A stretch of 64,000 nt of DNA, taken from positions 186,001 to 250,000 of the forward strand of contig JAIVFH010000042.1 in assembly GCA_025765595.1 (NCBI GenBank), given 5' to 3'. The number at the start of each line of letters is the position of its first letter. Within the stretch, counting starts at the first letter, position 1. The notes under the pieces were generated by a model. That model saw only the letters and a program-made list of their open reading frames with translations. It had not been told where the DNA came from and made no database searches. Of the stretch, positions 9,907 through 20,495 are shown one piece after another. The DNA comes from Obelidium mucronatum. Lineage: Eukaryota > Chytridiomycota > Chytridiomycetes > Chytridiales > Chytriomycetaceae. The translations under genes were made by a program, and so were the position numbers.

Positions 9907-12870
9907 AAGTACTATCGCGGGATCCCTCAGTGCAAGCTCCAATGAACCCCCAACCTGTCTCCGGAATATCTGCCGCTACCCGCCTGGTAACCCAAGTCTA
10001 TGGCCGCTCGAAGAAGTTTTGTAGACACCAGGCGCAGTATTCAACAACGGATTCAGGAACGGGAATCGTTTGGCTGGACAAGTACTACCGCGGGATCCCT
10101 CAGTGCAAGCTCCAATGAACCCCCAACCTGTCTCCGGAATATCTGCCGCTACCCGCCTGGTAACCCAAGTCTATGGCCGCTCGAAGAAGTTTTGTAGACA
10201 CCAGGCGCAGTATTCAACAACGGAGTCGGGAACGGGAGGCGTTTGGCTGGACAAGTACTACAGCGCGGGATCTCTCAGTGCAAGCTCCAACGAACCCCCA
10301 ACCTGTCTCCGGAATATCTGCCGCTACCCGCCTGGTAACCCAAGTCTATGGCCGCTCGAAGAAGTTTTGTAGACACCAGGCGCAGTATTCAACAACGGAT
10401 TCAGGAACGGGAATCGTTTGGCTGGACAAGTACTACCGCGGGATCCCTCAGTGCAAGCTCCAATGAACCCCCAACCTGTCTCCGGAATATCTGCCGCTAC
10501 CCGCCTGGTAACCCAAGTCTATGGCCGCTCGAAGAAGTTTTGTAGACACCAGGCGCAGTATTCAACAACGGATTCAGGAACGGGAGTCGTTTGGCTGGAC
10601 AAGTACTACCGCGGGATCTCTCAGTGCAAGCTCCAACGACTCTACCACCTGTCTCCGGAATATCTGCCGCTACCCGCCTGGTAACCCAAGTCTATGGCCG
10701 CTCGAAGAAGTTTTGTAGACACCAGGCGCAGTATTCAACAACGGAGTCGGGAACGGGAATCGTTTGGCTGGACAAGTACTACCGCGGGATCCCTCAGTGC
10801 AAGCTCCAATGAACCCCCAACCTGTCTCCGGAATATCTGCCGCTACCCGCCTGGTAACCCAAGTCTATGGCCGCTCGAAGAAGTTTTGTAGACACCAGGC
10901 GCAGTATTCAACAACGGAGTCGGGAACGGGAGGCGTTTGGCTGGACAAGTACTACAGCGCGGGATCTCTCAGTGCAAGCTCCAATGAACCCCCAACCTGT
11001 CTCCGGAATATCTGCCGCTACCCGCCTGGTAACCCAAGTCTATGGCCGCTCGAAGAAGTTTTGTAGACACCAGGCGCAGTATTCAACAACGGATTCAGGA
11101 ACGGGAATCGTTTGGCTGGACAAGTACTACCGCGGGATCCCTCAGTGCAAGCTCCAATGAACCCCCAACCTGTCTCCGGAATATCTGCCGCTGCCCGCCT
11201 GGTAACCCAAGTCTATGGCCGCTCGAAGAAGTTTTGTAGACACCAGGCGCAGTATTCAACAACGGATTCAGGAACGGGAATCGTTTGGCTGGACAAGTAC
11301 GACCGCGGGATCCCTCAGTGCAAGCTCCAATGAACCCCCAACCTGTCTCCGGAATATCTGCCGCTACCCGCCTGGTAACCCAAGTCTATGGCCGCTCGAA
11401 GAAGTTTTGTAGACACCAGGCGCAGTATTCAACAACGGAGTCGGGAACGGGAGGCGTTTGGCTGGACAAGTACTACAGCGCGGGATCTATCAGTGCAAGC
11501 TCCAACGAACCCCCAACCTGTCTCCGGAATATCTGCCGCTACCCGCCTGGTAACCCAAGTCTATGGCCGCTCGAAGAAGTTTTGTAGACACCAGGCGCAG
11601 TATTCAACAACGGACTCAGGAACGGGAATCGTTTGGCTGGACAAGTACTACCGCGGGATCCCTCAGTGCAAGCTCCAATGAACCCCCAACCTGTCTCCGG
11701 AATATCTGCCGCTACCCGCCTGGTAACCCAAGTCTATGGCCGCTCGAAGAAGTTTTGTAGACACCAGGCGCAGTATTCAACAACGGAGTCGGGAACGGGA
11801 ATCGTTTGGCTGGACAAGTACTACCGCGGGATCCCTCAGTGCAAGCTCCAATGAACCCCCAACCTGTCTCCGGAATATCTGCCGCTACCCGCCTGGTAAC
11901 CCAAGTCTATGGCCGCTCGAAGAAGTTTTGTAGACACCAGGCGCAGTATTCAACAACGGAGTCGGGAACGGGAATCGTTTGGCTGGACAAGTACTACAGC
12001 GCGGGATCTCTCAGTGCAAGCTCCAATGAACCCCCAACCTGTCTCCGGAATATCTGCCGCTACCCGCCTGGTAACCCAAGTCTATGGCCGCTCGAAGAAG
12101 TTTTGTAGACACCAGGCGCAGTATTCAACAACGGATTCAGGAACGGGAATCGTTTGGCTGGACAAGTACTACCGCGGGATCCCTCAGTGCAAGCTCCAAC
12201 GACTCTACCACCTGTCTCCGGAATATCTGCCGCTACCCGCCTGGTAACCCAAGTCTATGGCCGCTCGAAGAAGTTTGTAGACACCAGGCGCAGTATTCAA
12301 CAACGGAGTCGGGAACGGGAATCGTTTGGCTGGACAAGTACTACCGCGGGATCCCTCAGTGCAAGCTCCAATGAACCCCCAACCTGTCTCCGGAATATCT
12401 GCCGCTACCCGCCTGGTAACCCAAGTCTATGGCCGCTCGAAGAAGTTTTGTAGACACCAGGCGCAGTATTCAACAACGGAGTCGGGAACGGGAGGCGTTT
12501 GGCTGGACAAGTACTACAGCGCGGGATCTCTCAGTGCAAGCTCCAACGAACCCCCAACCTGTCTCCGGAATATCTGCCGCTACCCGCCTGGTAACCCAAG
12601 TCTATGGCCGCTCGAAGAAGTTTTGTAGACACCAGGCGCAGTATTCAACAACGGAGTCGGGAACGGGAATCGTTTGGCTGGACAAGTACTACCGCGGGAT
12701 CTCTCAGTGCAAGCTCCAACGACTCTACCACCTGTCTCCGGAATATCTGCCGCTACCCGCCTGGTAACCCAAGTCTATGGCCGCTCGAAGAAGTTTTGTA
12801 GACACCAGGCGCAGTATTCAACAACGGATGCAAGAACGGGAGTCGTTTGGCTAGACAAGTACTTCTGTGG
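9907..12870 (+). repeat. 173/175-bp satellite array, about 17 units
   Basis: The marker ATGGCCGCTCGAAGAAG occurs at 10000, 10173, 10348, 10521, 10694, 10867, 11042, 11215, 11388, 11563, 11736, 11909, 12084, 12257, 12429, 12604 and 12777. Units are 173 bp, or 175 bp when the segment reads TACTACAGCGCGGG instead of TACTACCGCGGG; one unit (12257) has lost a T. Sub-types (GGATTCAGG/GGAGTCGGG; AATGAACCCCC/AACGACTCTAC) alternate, giving partial higher-order periodicity. Because 173 is not a multiple of three, open frames drift unit by unit and end at stops, so the array is probably not translated as a repeat protein. The last unit diverges after 12826. Confidence 0.95.
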
Positions 12871-13074
12871 TGTTGCTGGATGTGGGGTATGTATTAAATA
12901 ATTTTCATTGAATGCCAATGTACGCTACTTAATTTCAGAACCATTCGAAGATGAACCGTGTTATTGGAAGAAACTCAGTTTTGCACTACCCAAGTTCCGC
13001 TGGCACGGTTCGAACAGAGTTCAATTGAAAGCAACGAGATTTAATGAGGTTTTTAGCCAGTGCAAGTTTATTTT
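12826..13074 (+). other. possible remnant exons after the satellite
   Basis: The last satellite unit passes into an open frame ending YFCGVAGCG at a donor (GTATGT, 12887). After a ~52-bp AT-rich intron with acceptor TTTCAG, a second open stretch (CYWKKLSFALPKFRWHG...) runs to about 13074. The 3' part of this stretch (ACCCAAGTTCCGCTG onward) is the start of the 1.5-kb tandem duplication and recurs at about 14516. No family recognised; this may be a broken gene. Confidence 0.3.
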
Positions 13075-14515
13075 TTTGTTATGCTAGATAGTTTTGATGA
13101 TTGTATGGATGGACATTTGGTGAGAATGTTTACATTCAAGAATACCCTTTCATAACTAACGCCGGTACTTATGGAATTCACCAACACGATTGGTGCGTTA
13201 GCTCTGGCGAAATTTAGAAGATCATGACTGAGTTCATTATTGCTCAAGGAATAATTGTGAATAAGTTTCTTGGGAGTGAGGCGTATTTGACGAGGAATCT
13301 AATTTTTGAAGAGTTTTTATTTTTATTTTTTGTCAGTTTGTTGAATGGTGATTGTTGAAGATGTGTCGGGAGCTATATAAAGTTATGTTTTGTTTTTATT
13401 TTCAGGGTTATAGGGTGGTTTTGAAAGGCACAGCTCTCACTTTATGGAGCTTTATGGAAACCCCTGAATTTGTCAAAGCATAAAACAAAAGGTTTTGAAT
13501 GATAGTATTATCATAGATAAAAAACAAAAATACTTCCTCTCCTCTCTCTCTGTCTCTCCCCCTTGTAACCGTCACTCGCTCCCTAGTGAAGTGCCACCCC
13601 CAACAATTTTTGGCAGTGATACAGCAACACGACGCCCAGTTATCAATACTTATTTTTTTCGGAACAGGCGTTGGTCATGCTGCGAATTTGAAGGAGCTGG
13701 CAGGCTGCCAAGGTTCTTGTGCACCAGGAGCCTGTGAGCAGCAAAAGCTGGAGTTGGAGGAGATGGCCGCCGCGCAGGATTTGGCGGAGTTTTGGGGACC
13801 ACTACTCTCGCTGCAGTGCGCAAAGAGTGTGAGTGGAAAGTGGGAATCCACAGCCACTGCTTTGGATGCCGCTGTGCAGGAACTTAGACGCTACCGCCGT
13901 GCTTTCGTTGCTGATCGCGAGGCCGCTGCCACGAGAACTGCAGCATTGCTCGTGGTCGTTCAGCAACGGGATGTTGCGGCCGGCATCCCTGCCCAAACAA
14001 AGTATACTCACGCGATGACTGCGGAGGAAAAAGTCAGCTTTAATGCTGACAAGAAACGCAATAAAATTGCGAAAGCCGCCGCAAAAAAAGCAGATGGCGA
14101 TGGCGCAAACGCAACTAAATGTTGCGGGTCAAAAGATCATAGCATCTGCTGCTGATCGATGTTCACTTTGATATTAACATGAACCTTCAGCAAGAAAGAC
14201 TGCAACAAAAACAACAACAAGAACAGCGACAAGAACCACACCAACGACGGTGGGAACGGCCGCAACAACGTCAACAACAATGCGACCAACATGAACAACA
14301 ACAAGTCAACTCCTGCGAAGAAAAAGAATGCCAACTTTCAGCCTTCAACTTTGTGAATGATTAAACTGATTTTCGCGTTTGTCTGCAGTCACAAGACAAC
14401 ACATTTTATAAATAGATGATACATAAAAAAGAACAATCAAACAAAATTTCTTAATTGAGACCATCTGCTGTCGATGGCCCGAATGTGCAGCAAGGCGCCG
14501 GCCTGCCTCCTGGTA
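12988..14515 (+). repeat. 1.5-kb segmental tandem duplication, copy 1 (empty-site copy)
   Basis: Runs from ACCCAAGTTCCGCTGGCACGG to a fragment of the PC-esterase first exon at 14474-14512 (starts MARMCSKAP; the intact gene starts MARTCSKAP at 35661). The same order of sequence recurs from 14516 to about 35.69 kb, where it is split by element A. Copy 1 keeps the uninterrupted target of element A: GTGAGGCGTATTTGAC around 13277-13292. Confidence 0.85.
13580..14363 (+). pseudogene. 3'-end pseudogene copy of the coiled-coil gene (copy 1)
   Basis: From about 13670 the sequence closely matches 8945-9410 of the coiled-coil gene (GAGATGGCCGCCGCGCAGGA, the KWESTATALDAAV segment, then TAEEKVSFNADKKRNKIAKA). 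Breaks: the segment around 13795-13830 has lost bases relative to the parent, and an extra A in the Lys run after 14080 shifts the frame into a short Cys-ending tail. A Gln/Asn-rich stretch follows to 14363. It lacks the membrane anchor and most of the coiled coil. Confidence 0.75.
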
Positions 14516-14811
14516 CCCAAGTTCCGCTGCCGTGGTTCGAACAGAGTTCAATGGAAATCAAGGAGATTTAATGAGGTTTTTAGCCAGTGCAAGTTTATTG
14601 TTTGGTATGTTTGATAGTTTTGATGATTGTATGGTTGGACATTTGGTGAGATTGTTTTCATTCAAGAATACCCTTTCATAACTAACGCCGGTACTTATGG
14701 AATTCACCAACACAATTGGGGCTTTAGCTCTGGCGACATTTAGAAGATCGTGACTGAGGTTATTATTGCTCAAGGAATAATTGTGAATAAGTTTCTTGGG
14801 AGTGAGGCGTA

Positions 14812-15144
14812 TGTTGGACCCTGCGTCTTCGGGTCCTTTGTTCTGCACTGGAGGTGAGTTGTAATACATTTCTGGGAACTATCAATCGTTTATTATTAGA
14901 ACGTACACCTCCTTCTAGAACCCCGTTTCAGGTTGTTTCACTTTTATATTCCATTTTGTCCCCTTTTCCCACCTCGCGTCTTGATTACTAATTCGCTTGT
15001 TCTCCAGTGGTTTACGGTTACAAAGATGGAACTGAAGCTCGGGTAGACTTGGAGTTTTCTTGTGTTTTCTGACGTAATAAACTTGACTTTGATGTGTCTC
15101 GAATTCTAAGCTTGCATATCAATAAAGGTTAACTACCTTCAACA
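14812..15144 (-). repeat. element A, left (3') LTR
   Basis: 333 bp, TGTTGG...TTCAACA on the plus strand. About four substitutions separate it from the right LTR (for example CCCCTTTTCCCACC against CCCCTTTTTCCACC), so identity is about 99%. Confidence 0.95.
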
Positions 15145-15347
15145 CCTCCCCTCAAGGTGAATATCGATATACCGTCAGAGATTTCTAATTTAGCTCTATC
15201 TCATTCTAGGAGTGTCCTCTCAGGAGATCGAAAAACAGGCGTCAGCCACGATGGGTACGACCCAACTCCTAAAACTCAATCTATAGTCTATCGAAAAACC
15301 TCTACTCTTTGTCTATAAAGGATAAAAACAATAACTATAGGACGATC

Positions 15348-15759
15348 TCAGAACTTGCGTTCTGTGAAAGCTCGAATCGGACTTCTTAACTGTAAGTCTG
15401 CGAGGGACCTCATGCCCATTAGAGAGACTATCTTTCTGTGCTGCGTCGCTGGCAGCGCTTTAGTCATTATATCCGCGATCATGTCTTCTGTTGGGCAATA
15501 TATCAGCTCAACGGCCTTTTTCTTTAAATGATCACGAATAAAATTGCCTCTAATGTCAATGTGTTTCATCATCGCATGGTGCTTTGGGTTTGTTGCCACT
15601 GCAATTGTTGACTTATTATTTTGGTTTATTACTGTAGGCTTTTCTATCGGGTAGCCGATCTCTTCCAGTACGTGTCTGTACCAGAGGGCTTCCTTTATTG
15701 CCTCAGACAGTGAGTAAAACTCCGCTTCTGTTGAAGACAGCGCTACTACTGACTGTTTC
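15348..15759 (-). pseudogene. element A RNase H C-terminal part
   Basis: Frame open from the target duplication of element C to the stop at 15348. Carries copia RNase H motifs: SSTEAEFYSLSEAIKEALW, the KHI DIR.NFIRDH segment and MIADIMTKALP near the end. It continues in frame across the GTTTC duplication from the fragment at 20496-20727, so C inserted into a then-continuous RNase H coding region. Confidence 0.85.
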
Positions 15760-16023
15760 TGTCGGTGGATATTCTATTTGTTTGTATGTGTCAAACCAAA
15801 TAAATAACACAGAATTCAATCTCAATATATTTTACCTATTTGTTTGTATGTGTCAAACCAAATAAATAACACAGAATTCAATGAAGAAAAACAAAGGGGA
15901 AAACCACTCCTTAAATACAAATTCCAGGCCCAAAAATTTGATCCCAGTGTTGAACCATTCTGAAACGCGAATTCAGTTTCAACCAATTTCAACAACCTTC
16001 CAAAAACTATCCAAATTCCAACA
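15760..16023 (-). repeat. element C, left (3') LTR
   Basis: 264 bp. It contains an internal repeat of ~57 bp (TTTGTTTGTATGTGTCAAACC... twice). Confidence 0.95.
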
Positions 16024-16084
16024 CACCCCCTAATTCGTACTTTAACTTGCGATGAACAACCCCCAAACACTTCACTGAACTTCT

Positions 16085-19000
16085 CTAGCCACTAACAGGT
16101 CGTACCCCCATGAACTCCCTGTGTTTAGCGAACGGTGGATACGGTAAGTTCTTTGTTCCAATATCCGAACAATTCTCGATCCCCGCGACGTGACCAACTT
16201 CAACAATTCCGGATCGAACATGATCGCGAATAAATTCCACGCGAACCACTTCGTGCTTAATCCGTTCCAATGCCTTATCGCTATTCGCGATCTTAACTGC
16301 AGGCATATTATCGCTGTAGATTTTGAAGGATTTGATGTTGATTCCAAGTTCCTTCAACAATTCCATCAACCAGAGTCCTTCACCAAGACCATAAAAGATT
16401 GCCGCGATTTCCGCCATTGCTATCGATGTTGAGGTAATAGAGTCCTGCTTGCTTTTCCAACTTACAAGATTGCCTCCCAAGAACACTTGGTAGCTCCAGA
16501 CCGATTTACCCGTCTGCATATCTCCAGCCCAATCAGAATCCACCCAAACTTCAAGATTCAGGTGACCATTGTCTTTGTAGTGAAGCCCGTAATTTGAAGT
16601 TGCTGACAAATAGCGAACAACTTCCAGTCCAGCATTCCAGTGTGCTGTACTCGCCTTTGAGTTGTGTTTACCCAAAGCTCCAAGGTAAAAACTCAACTCC
16701 GGTCGCGACCAAACCATCGGATACATCAGTTTCCCAACAAGACTACGGTAGTTGTGTTCCGTCTCAACGTCTCCTTCGGCAAACTTTTCCAGTCGCACAC
16801 CAGTTGGAAACGGAGTCTTCCGCTCCTTCCCATTTAGCAATCGATACTCTCCTACAATCTCCAAAACGGACGAAGTCTGATCAATTGATAACCACCCTTC
16901 CTCAACATTCCTTTTGATAGTTGTTCCAACGTACCGTGCTACACTCCCCAAGTCCTTAACTGTAAACTTGGTCGTAAACGCCTTCCAAAATCGATCAAAT
17001 TCCTCTCGGTCCAATTTGCAGAATAACGCCAGTATATCATCGACCCAGACGATGATAATAATTGGTTTCCCAGAAACCGTACTAAATTTCACAAAAATAC
17101 ACTTCTCCGCGATAAGTGCTAAGTACCCAATACTTTCCATAAATGCTTTCAACATTTTTCGCCAACAGTTTCCCGCTTGACGCAAACCATACAGTGCCTT
17201 CTTCAGGTAACAGTACAAAGTTTCCCCATTAGGCCCAAACTTTTCAAAACCCGGTGGTTGCTTCATCCAGACTTCTTCTCCTTCCAAATCCGCATTGACA
17301 AACGCACCTTTTACATCAGATTGGTGAATTTCCATTTTCCACGCAACCGCCAAGACAAACACGACCCGAATGGCCGCCAACTTCGCAACCGGTGCGAACG
17401 TTTCAAGGTAATCAACCCCATATGTTTGCAAATCTCCTCGCACACACAAGCGAGACTTGCGAGCTTCCTCTGGTAGAACCGTCGGACCCTCTTTCTTTGC
17501 AAAAGCCCAAGTCGATGGCAACGCCTTCTTATCTCTTGGCTTATCGGCTGTCAAATCCCATGTGTCATGATCCTCGGTAAGTGCATCGTATTCTTTTTCC
17601 ATTGACAAACGCCACATCCGCTGTTCTTCAGGACTCAGCCGCAGTAAATCCTGATAGGTTCTAGGGACTGTTATAGTGTAAGCAAAATGCCCATACTCAT
17701 CTTCCGAATCCTCATTGTAGTTCTTTTTCAAGATAGATCGACGTGGACGCGACTGAGTTGGTGTAGACGGACCCGAAGACGCCGTAGCTGAGGTAGGAGT
17801 TCCAAACATTGATCTTGTAGTTGATGATGCTGGCGATGGCGCCGTTCCATATTCAGAAGCATAATCCGTTGCTTCATCAGGTACATCATCCTCTTCTACT
17901 TCACCAACTCCCATCACCCCCTCGTCCACACGAGCTAACTTATAATCTTCATCTTCTCCATCACTACCACTCAACAAATCGCACATGTCATCCAATTCTT
18001 CCGGAAATTTTCCCTCAAAAGAATCACCGCGTTCATCAAACTTTAGGTTTGTGGGAACAAAAACCTCTTTCGTCTCAACATCCACAACCTCATAGGCATG
18101 TCCGCCTTGCACGTAATTAAGAAATAAACATGCTCTCGAGCGCGAGTTTAACTTCTTTTTACCCCTAACCAGCTCCTTTGGCACTTTCGCCCAACAAGCA
18201 GCTCCAAACACCCACAATGGCATTTTCCCAAAATCCGGTTTAACTCCAGTAAACCCCTCAATCGGTGTAACTTTTAAGTCCGCATACGGCGACCTATTTG
18301 CCACGTAAGTCATACACGTCAACGCTTTACCCCAATACTTCAACGGTAGTTTCTTGGTGTCCAATAGCGCCGTGCGTGCCTTTTCGAACAGGATCCGAAT
18401 TGAACCTTCGGCAACTCCATTTTGTTCGTGTTCATATGGAACAATAAACTGCTGTTCCACACCCAAATTCTCCAAGTAGCGCGCAAATTCGCCCTCCTTG
18501 AATTCTTTCCCATTATCAGATCGAATACACTTTAACTTGTGACCCGATTGACGTTCCGCCCATGGTTGCCAAGCCTTGAAAATCTTGACCAATTGAAGAC
18601 CAGAGCGTTGATTTACCGGAAATGAAAACCTCATTCCAGTACAATCATCCGTCATTACCAACGCCAACGTTTCGCCATCCAACCCAGGTACATTGACAAT
18701 TACCCAATCAATATGGATTAAATCCATCGGGTTTTTCGCACGCTCATTGGTTGATGCTTTAAAACTGCGTCGCTGATGTTTTCCCTCCACACAAGCAGTG
18801 CAGAAGCCCAATCCTTCGTCCAAATCCTTTTTAGACAAGGTAAGTCCGTTTACCATTCCTTGCAAACGTTTCATATTGTCGAGACCCAAGTGCCCCAACC
18901 GCTGATGCCACAATTTTAAATCAGCCGCTACTAACCCAATGTGCGAAGAAGCACTTTTAGGTTCAATAGCAAGAATCCAGAGCCCGTCGCGATTCTTCAC

Positions 19001-20185
19001 AGAATGCATGAATTCCACGCCATTCAACATAAAGCGGCAAATTCCCTTTGACGACTCCGTTGTAACACCTTTCGCATCCAAACTTGATGTCGAAACGAGG
19101 TTTGCTGCCATGTCCGGTACGTGGTAAACCCTTTCCAAGGTAACAGTTGTCACAGAACCATCTGTCAACACTGACTTAAACTCCACCATACCCACACCGC
19201 TAATTCTTAACTCCTCATTGTTACCCACTTTTACATTTCCAACATAATCTTCATAAGATTTGAAGACCCGACGATCAAAACAGTAAGTTTTCGTCGCCCC
19301 CAGATCGTCGATCCATAAACCAGATCCAACATCCGATACTAACTTATCATTTGCCATAAATGAAAAGCTAACCGCCCTTTTTGACGATTTTTCCTTCTTC
19401 ACAGGTTGGGCTGTCATTGCCTTTCCCTTTCCACCCGCTGACCGATCCTTCCAACCAGGCTTCGGCTTACTTCTACAATCTTTCCAACGATGACCAGAAT
19501 TTCCACATCGGAAACATTCATCATCTCCTGCCACAAAAGCCGTCTGGCCTTTGGCACCTTTCAACGTCCCACCTTCACCACCACCCGACTTGCGTCTCAA
19601 TTCATTCGCATGTTCGGTTACCAAGCGAGAAATCTTCTCCTTGGATAGATTCGACTCTTCCTGCGCTCTGATGGCCGTCTTGAAACCACGCCAATCGTTA
19701 TCGTCAGGTAAGCCTCGCAACAACAGAGTAGCATGCAATTTATCGATATCCAAGCCTCCATTGTGAGCAATCTCAGTGAATATCCCGTTCATAGTACCGA
19801 GGTAAGTTGACACCTCCGATCCAGTTTTATAGGACACATCCAGTAATCGATCCAGTCTTGACAGTGACGAAGACGCTGAATCAGATTCATACTGAGTTTT
19901 AAAGACCGCAATCATATCTGCTACAGTCTTGCAGTGCTCGACGAGGTTGAGAGCGTCACGACCCAATTTGCCGACCAAATACGCCCTAGCCTTGGCATCG
20001 TCTTGCTTCCATTGCTTCACCGCAATCGCAAGAGCAGTCGCATCCTTGGCTTCCGCCGGTGGCTTGTCCAAGACATGCAATATATCTTTCACTTCGAGGA
20101 CAGTTGAAAACTTTAAATAGAAATGCGGCCAATCGGCACTTCTTGATTCAAAGGACGGAATTGCCTTGTAGAAATCGTCGCCCAT
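16085..20185 (-). CDS. element C gag-pol polyprotein (copia), intact
   Basis: Single frame of 1366 residues. Order: Gag; zinc knuckle CFRCGNSGHRWKDC near residue 225; protease motif WIDDLGATKTY near 290, where the usual D-S-G reads D-L-G; GAG-pre-integrase HHCC region (LWHQRLGHLG...CTACVEGK) near 430-480; integrase core with D (HIDW), D (RSDNGKEF) and E (NGVAEG); a long acidic/Ser-Pro linker; RT with TWAFAKK, the QSDVKGAFVNADL block and WVDD at the catalytic site; RNase H with DSDWAGD, SIAMAEIAA and IYSDNMPA. The product carries out reverse transcription and integration of the element. No frameshift is used, so the Gag:Pol ratio must be set some other way. Confidence 0.95.
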   Translation of the reverse strand: MGDDFYKAIPSFESRSADWPHFYLKFSTVLEVKDILHVLDKPPAEAKDATALAIAVKQWKQDDAKARAYLVGKLGRDALNLVEHCKTVADMIAVFKTQYESDSASSSLSRLDRLLDVSYKTGSEVSTYLGTMNGIFTEIAHNGGLDIDKLHATLLLRGLPDDNDWRGFKTAIRAQEESNLSKEKISRLVTEHANELRRKSGGGEGGTLKGAKGQTAFVAGDDECFRCGNSGHRWKDCRSKPKPGWKDRSAGGKGKAMTAQPVKKEKSSKRAVSFSFMANDKLVSDVGSGLWIDDLGATKTYCFDRRVFKSYEDYVGNVKVGNNEELRISGVGMVEFKSVLTDGSVTTVTLERVYHVPDMAANLVSTSSLDAKGVTTESSKGICRFMLNGVEFMHSVKNRDGLWILAIEPKSASSHIGLVAADLKLWHQRLGHLGLDNMKRLQGMVNGLTLSKKDLDEGLGFCTACVEGKHQRRSFKASTNERAKNPMDLIHIDWVIVNVPGLDGETLALVMTDDCTGMRFSFPVNQRSGLQLVKIFKAWQPWAERQSGHKLKCIRSDNGKEFKEGEFARYLENLGVEQQFIVPYEHEQNGVAEGSIRILFEKARTALLDTKKLPLKYWGKALTCMTYVANRSPYADLKVTPIEGFTGVKPDFGKMPLWVFGAACWAKVPKELVRGKKKLNSRSRACLFLNYVQGGHAYEVVDVETKEVFVPTNLKFDERGDSFEGKFPEELDDMCDLLSGSDGEDEDYKLARVDEGVMGVGEVEEDDVPDEATDYASEYGTAPSPASSTTRSMFGTPTSATASSGPSTPTQSRPRRSILKKNYNEDSEDEYGHFAYTITVPRTYQDLLRLSPEEQRMWRLSMEKEYDALTEDHDTWDLTADKPRDKKALPSTWAFAKKEGPTVLPEEARKSRLCVRGDLQTYGVDYLETFAPVAKLAAIRVVFVLAVAWKMEIHQSDVKGAFVNADLEGEEVWMKQPPGFEKFGPNGETLYCYLKKALYGLRQAGNCWRKMLKAFMESIGYLALIAEKCIFVKFSTVSGKPIIIIVWVDDILALFCKLDREEFDRFWKAFTTKFTVKDLGSVARYVGTTIKRNVEEGWLSIDQTSSVLEIVGEYRLLNGKERKTPFPTGVRLEKFAEGDVETEHNYRSLVGKLMYPMVWSRPELSFYLGALGKHNSKASTAHWNAGLEVVRYLSATSNYGLHYKDNGHLNLEVWVDSDWAGDMQTGKSVWSYQVFLGGNLVSWKSKQDSITSTSIAMAEIAAIFYGLGEGLWLMELLKELGINIKSFKIYSDNMPAVKIANSDKALERIKHEVVRVEFIRDHVRSGIVEVGHVAGIENCSDIGTKNLPYPPFAKHREFMGVRPVSG

Positions 20186-20231
20186 AGTCTAAGGATCGCA
20201 ATCGTAATCGTAGAACTTGGTGCTGATAACG

Positions 20232-20495
20232 TGTCGGTGGATATTCTATTTGTTTGTATGTGTCAAACCAAATAAATAACACAGAATTCAATCTCAATAT
20301 ATTTTACCTATTTGTTTGTATGTGTCAAACCAAATAAATAACACAGAATTCAATGAAGAAAAACAAAGGGGAAAACCACTCCTTAAATACGAATTCCAGG
20401 CCCAAAAATTTGATCCCAGTGTTGAACCATTCTGAAACGCGAATTCAGTTTCAACCAATTTCAACAACCTTCCAAAAACTATCCAAATTCCAACA
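20232..20495 (-). repeat. element C, right (5') LTR
   Basis: 264 bp, one mismatch to the left LTR; followed by GTTTC. Confidence 0.95.

Larger units (their letters stand above)
15760..20495 (-). mobile_element. Element C: intact young Ty1/copia retrotransposon
   Basis: 4736 bp with two 264-bp LTRs (TGTCGG...CCAACA) and the target duplication GTTTC at 15755-15759 and 20496-20500. The LTRs differ at only one site that I can find (AATACAAATTCC against AATACGAATTCC), and the single gag-pol frame is complete, so this is the most likely recently active element here. On the minus strand an AGGGGGTG purine tract abuts the left LTR. TTATCAGCACCAAG after the right LTR resembles copia primer-binding sites that pair with an internal (half) initiator tRNA-Met; that last point is inference. 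Confidence 0.95.

Noticed and set aside
9930..12901. Many 65-112-codon open frames in all three forward frames across the satellite
   Set aside because: They repeat every 173/175 bp and shift frame each unit, as expected of a non-triplet repeat. None has a plausible gene context.
13495..14155. Treating the coiled-coil copies as functional short genes
   Set aside because: Both copies share a frameshifting extra A, lack the anchor and most of the coiled coil, and copy 1 has an additional internal loss.
14558..14869. Open frame beginning inside the left LTR of element A (minus strand)
   Set aside because: It starts with the same residues as element A gag because the LTR holds the start codon, but it then reads into flanking DNA without homology.
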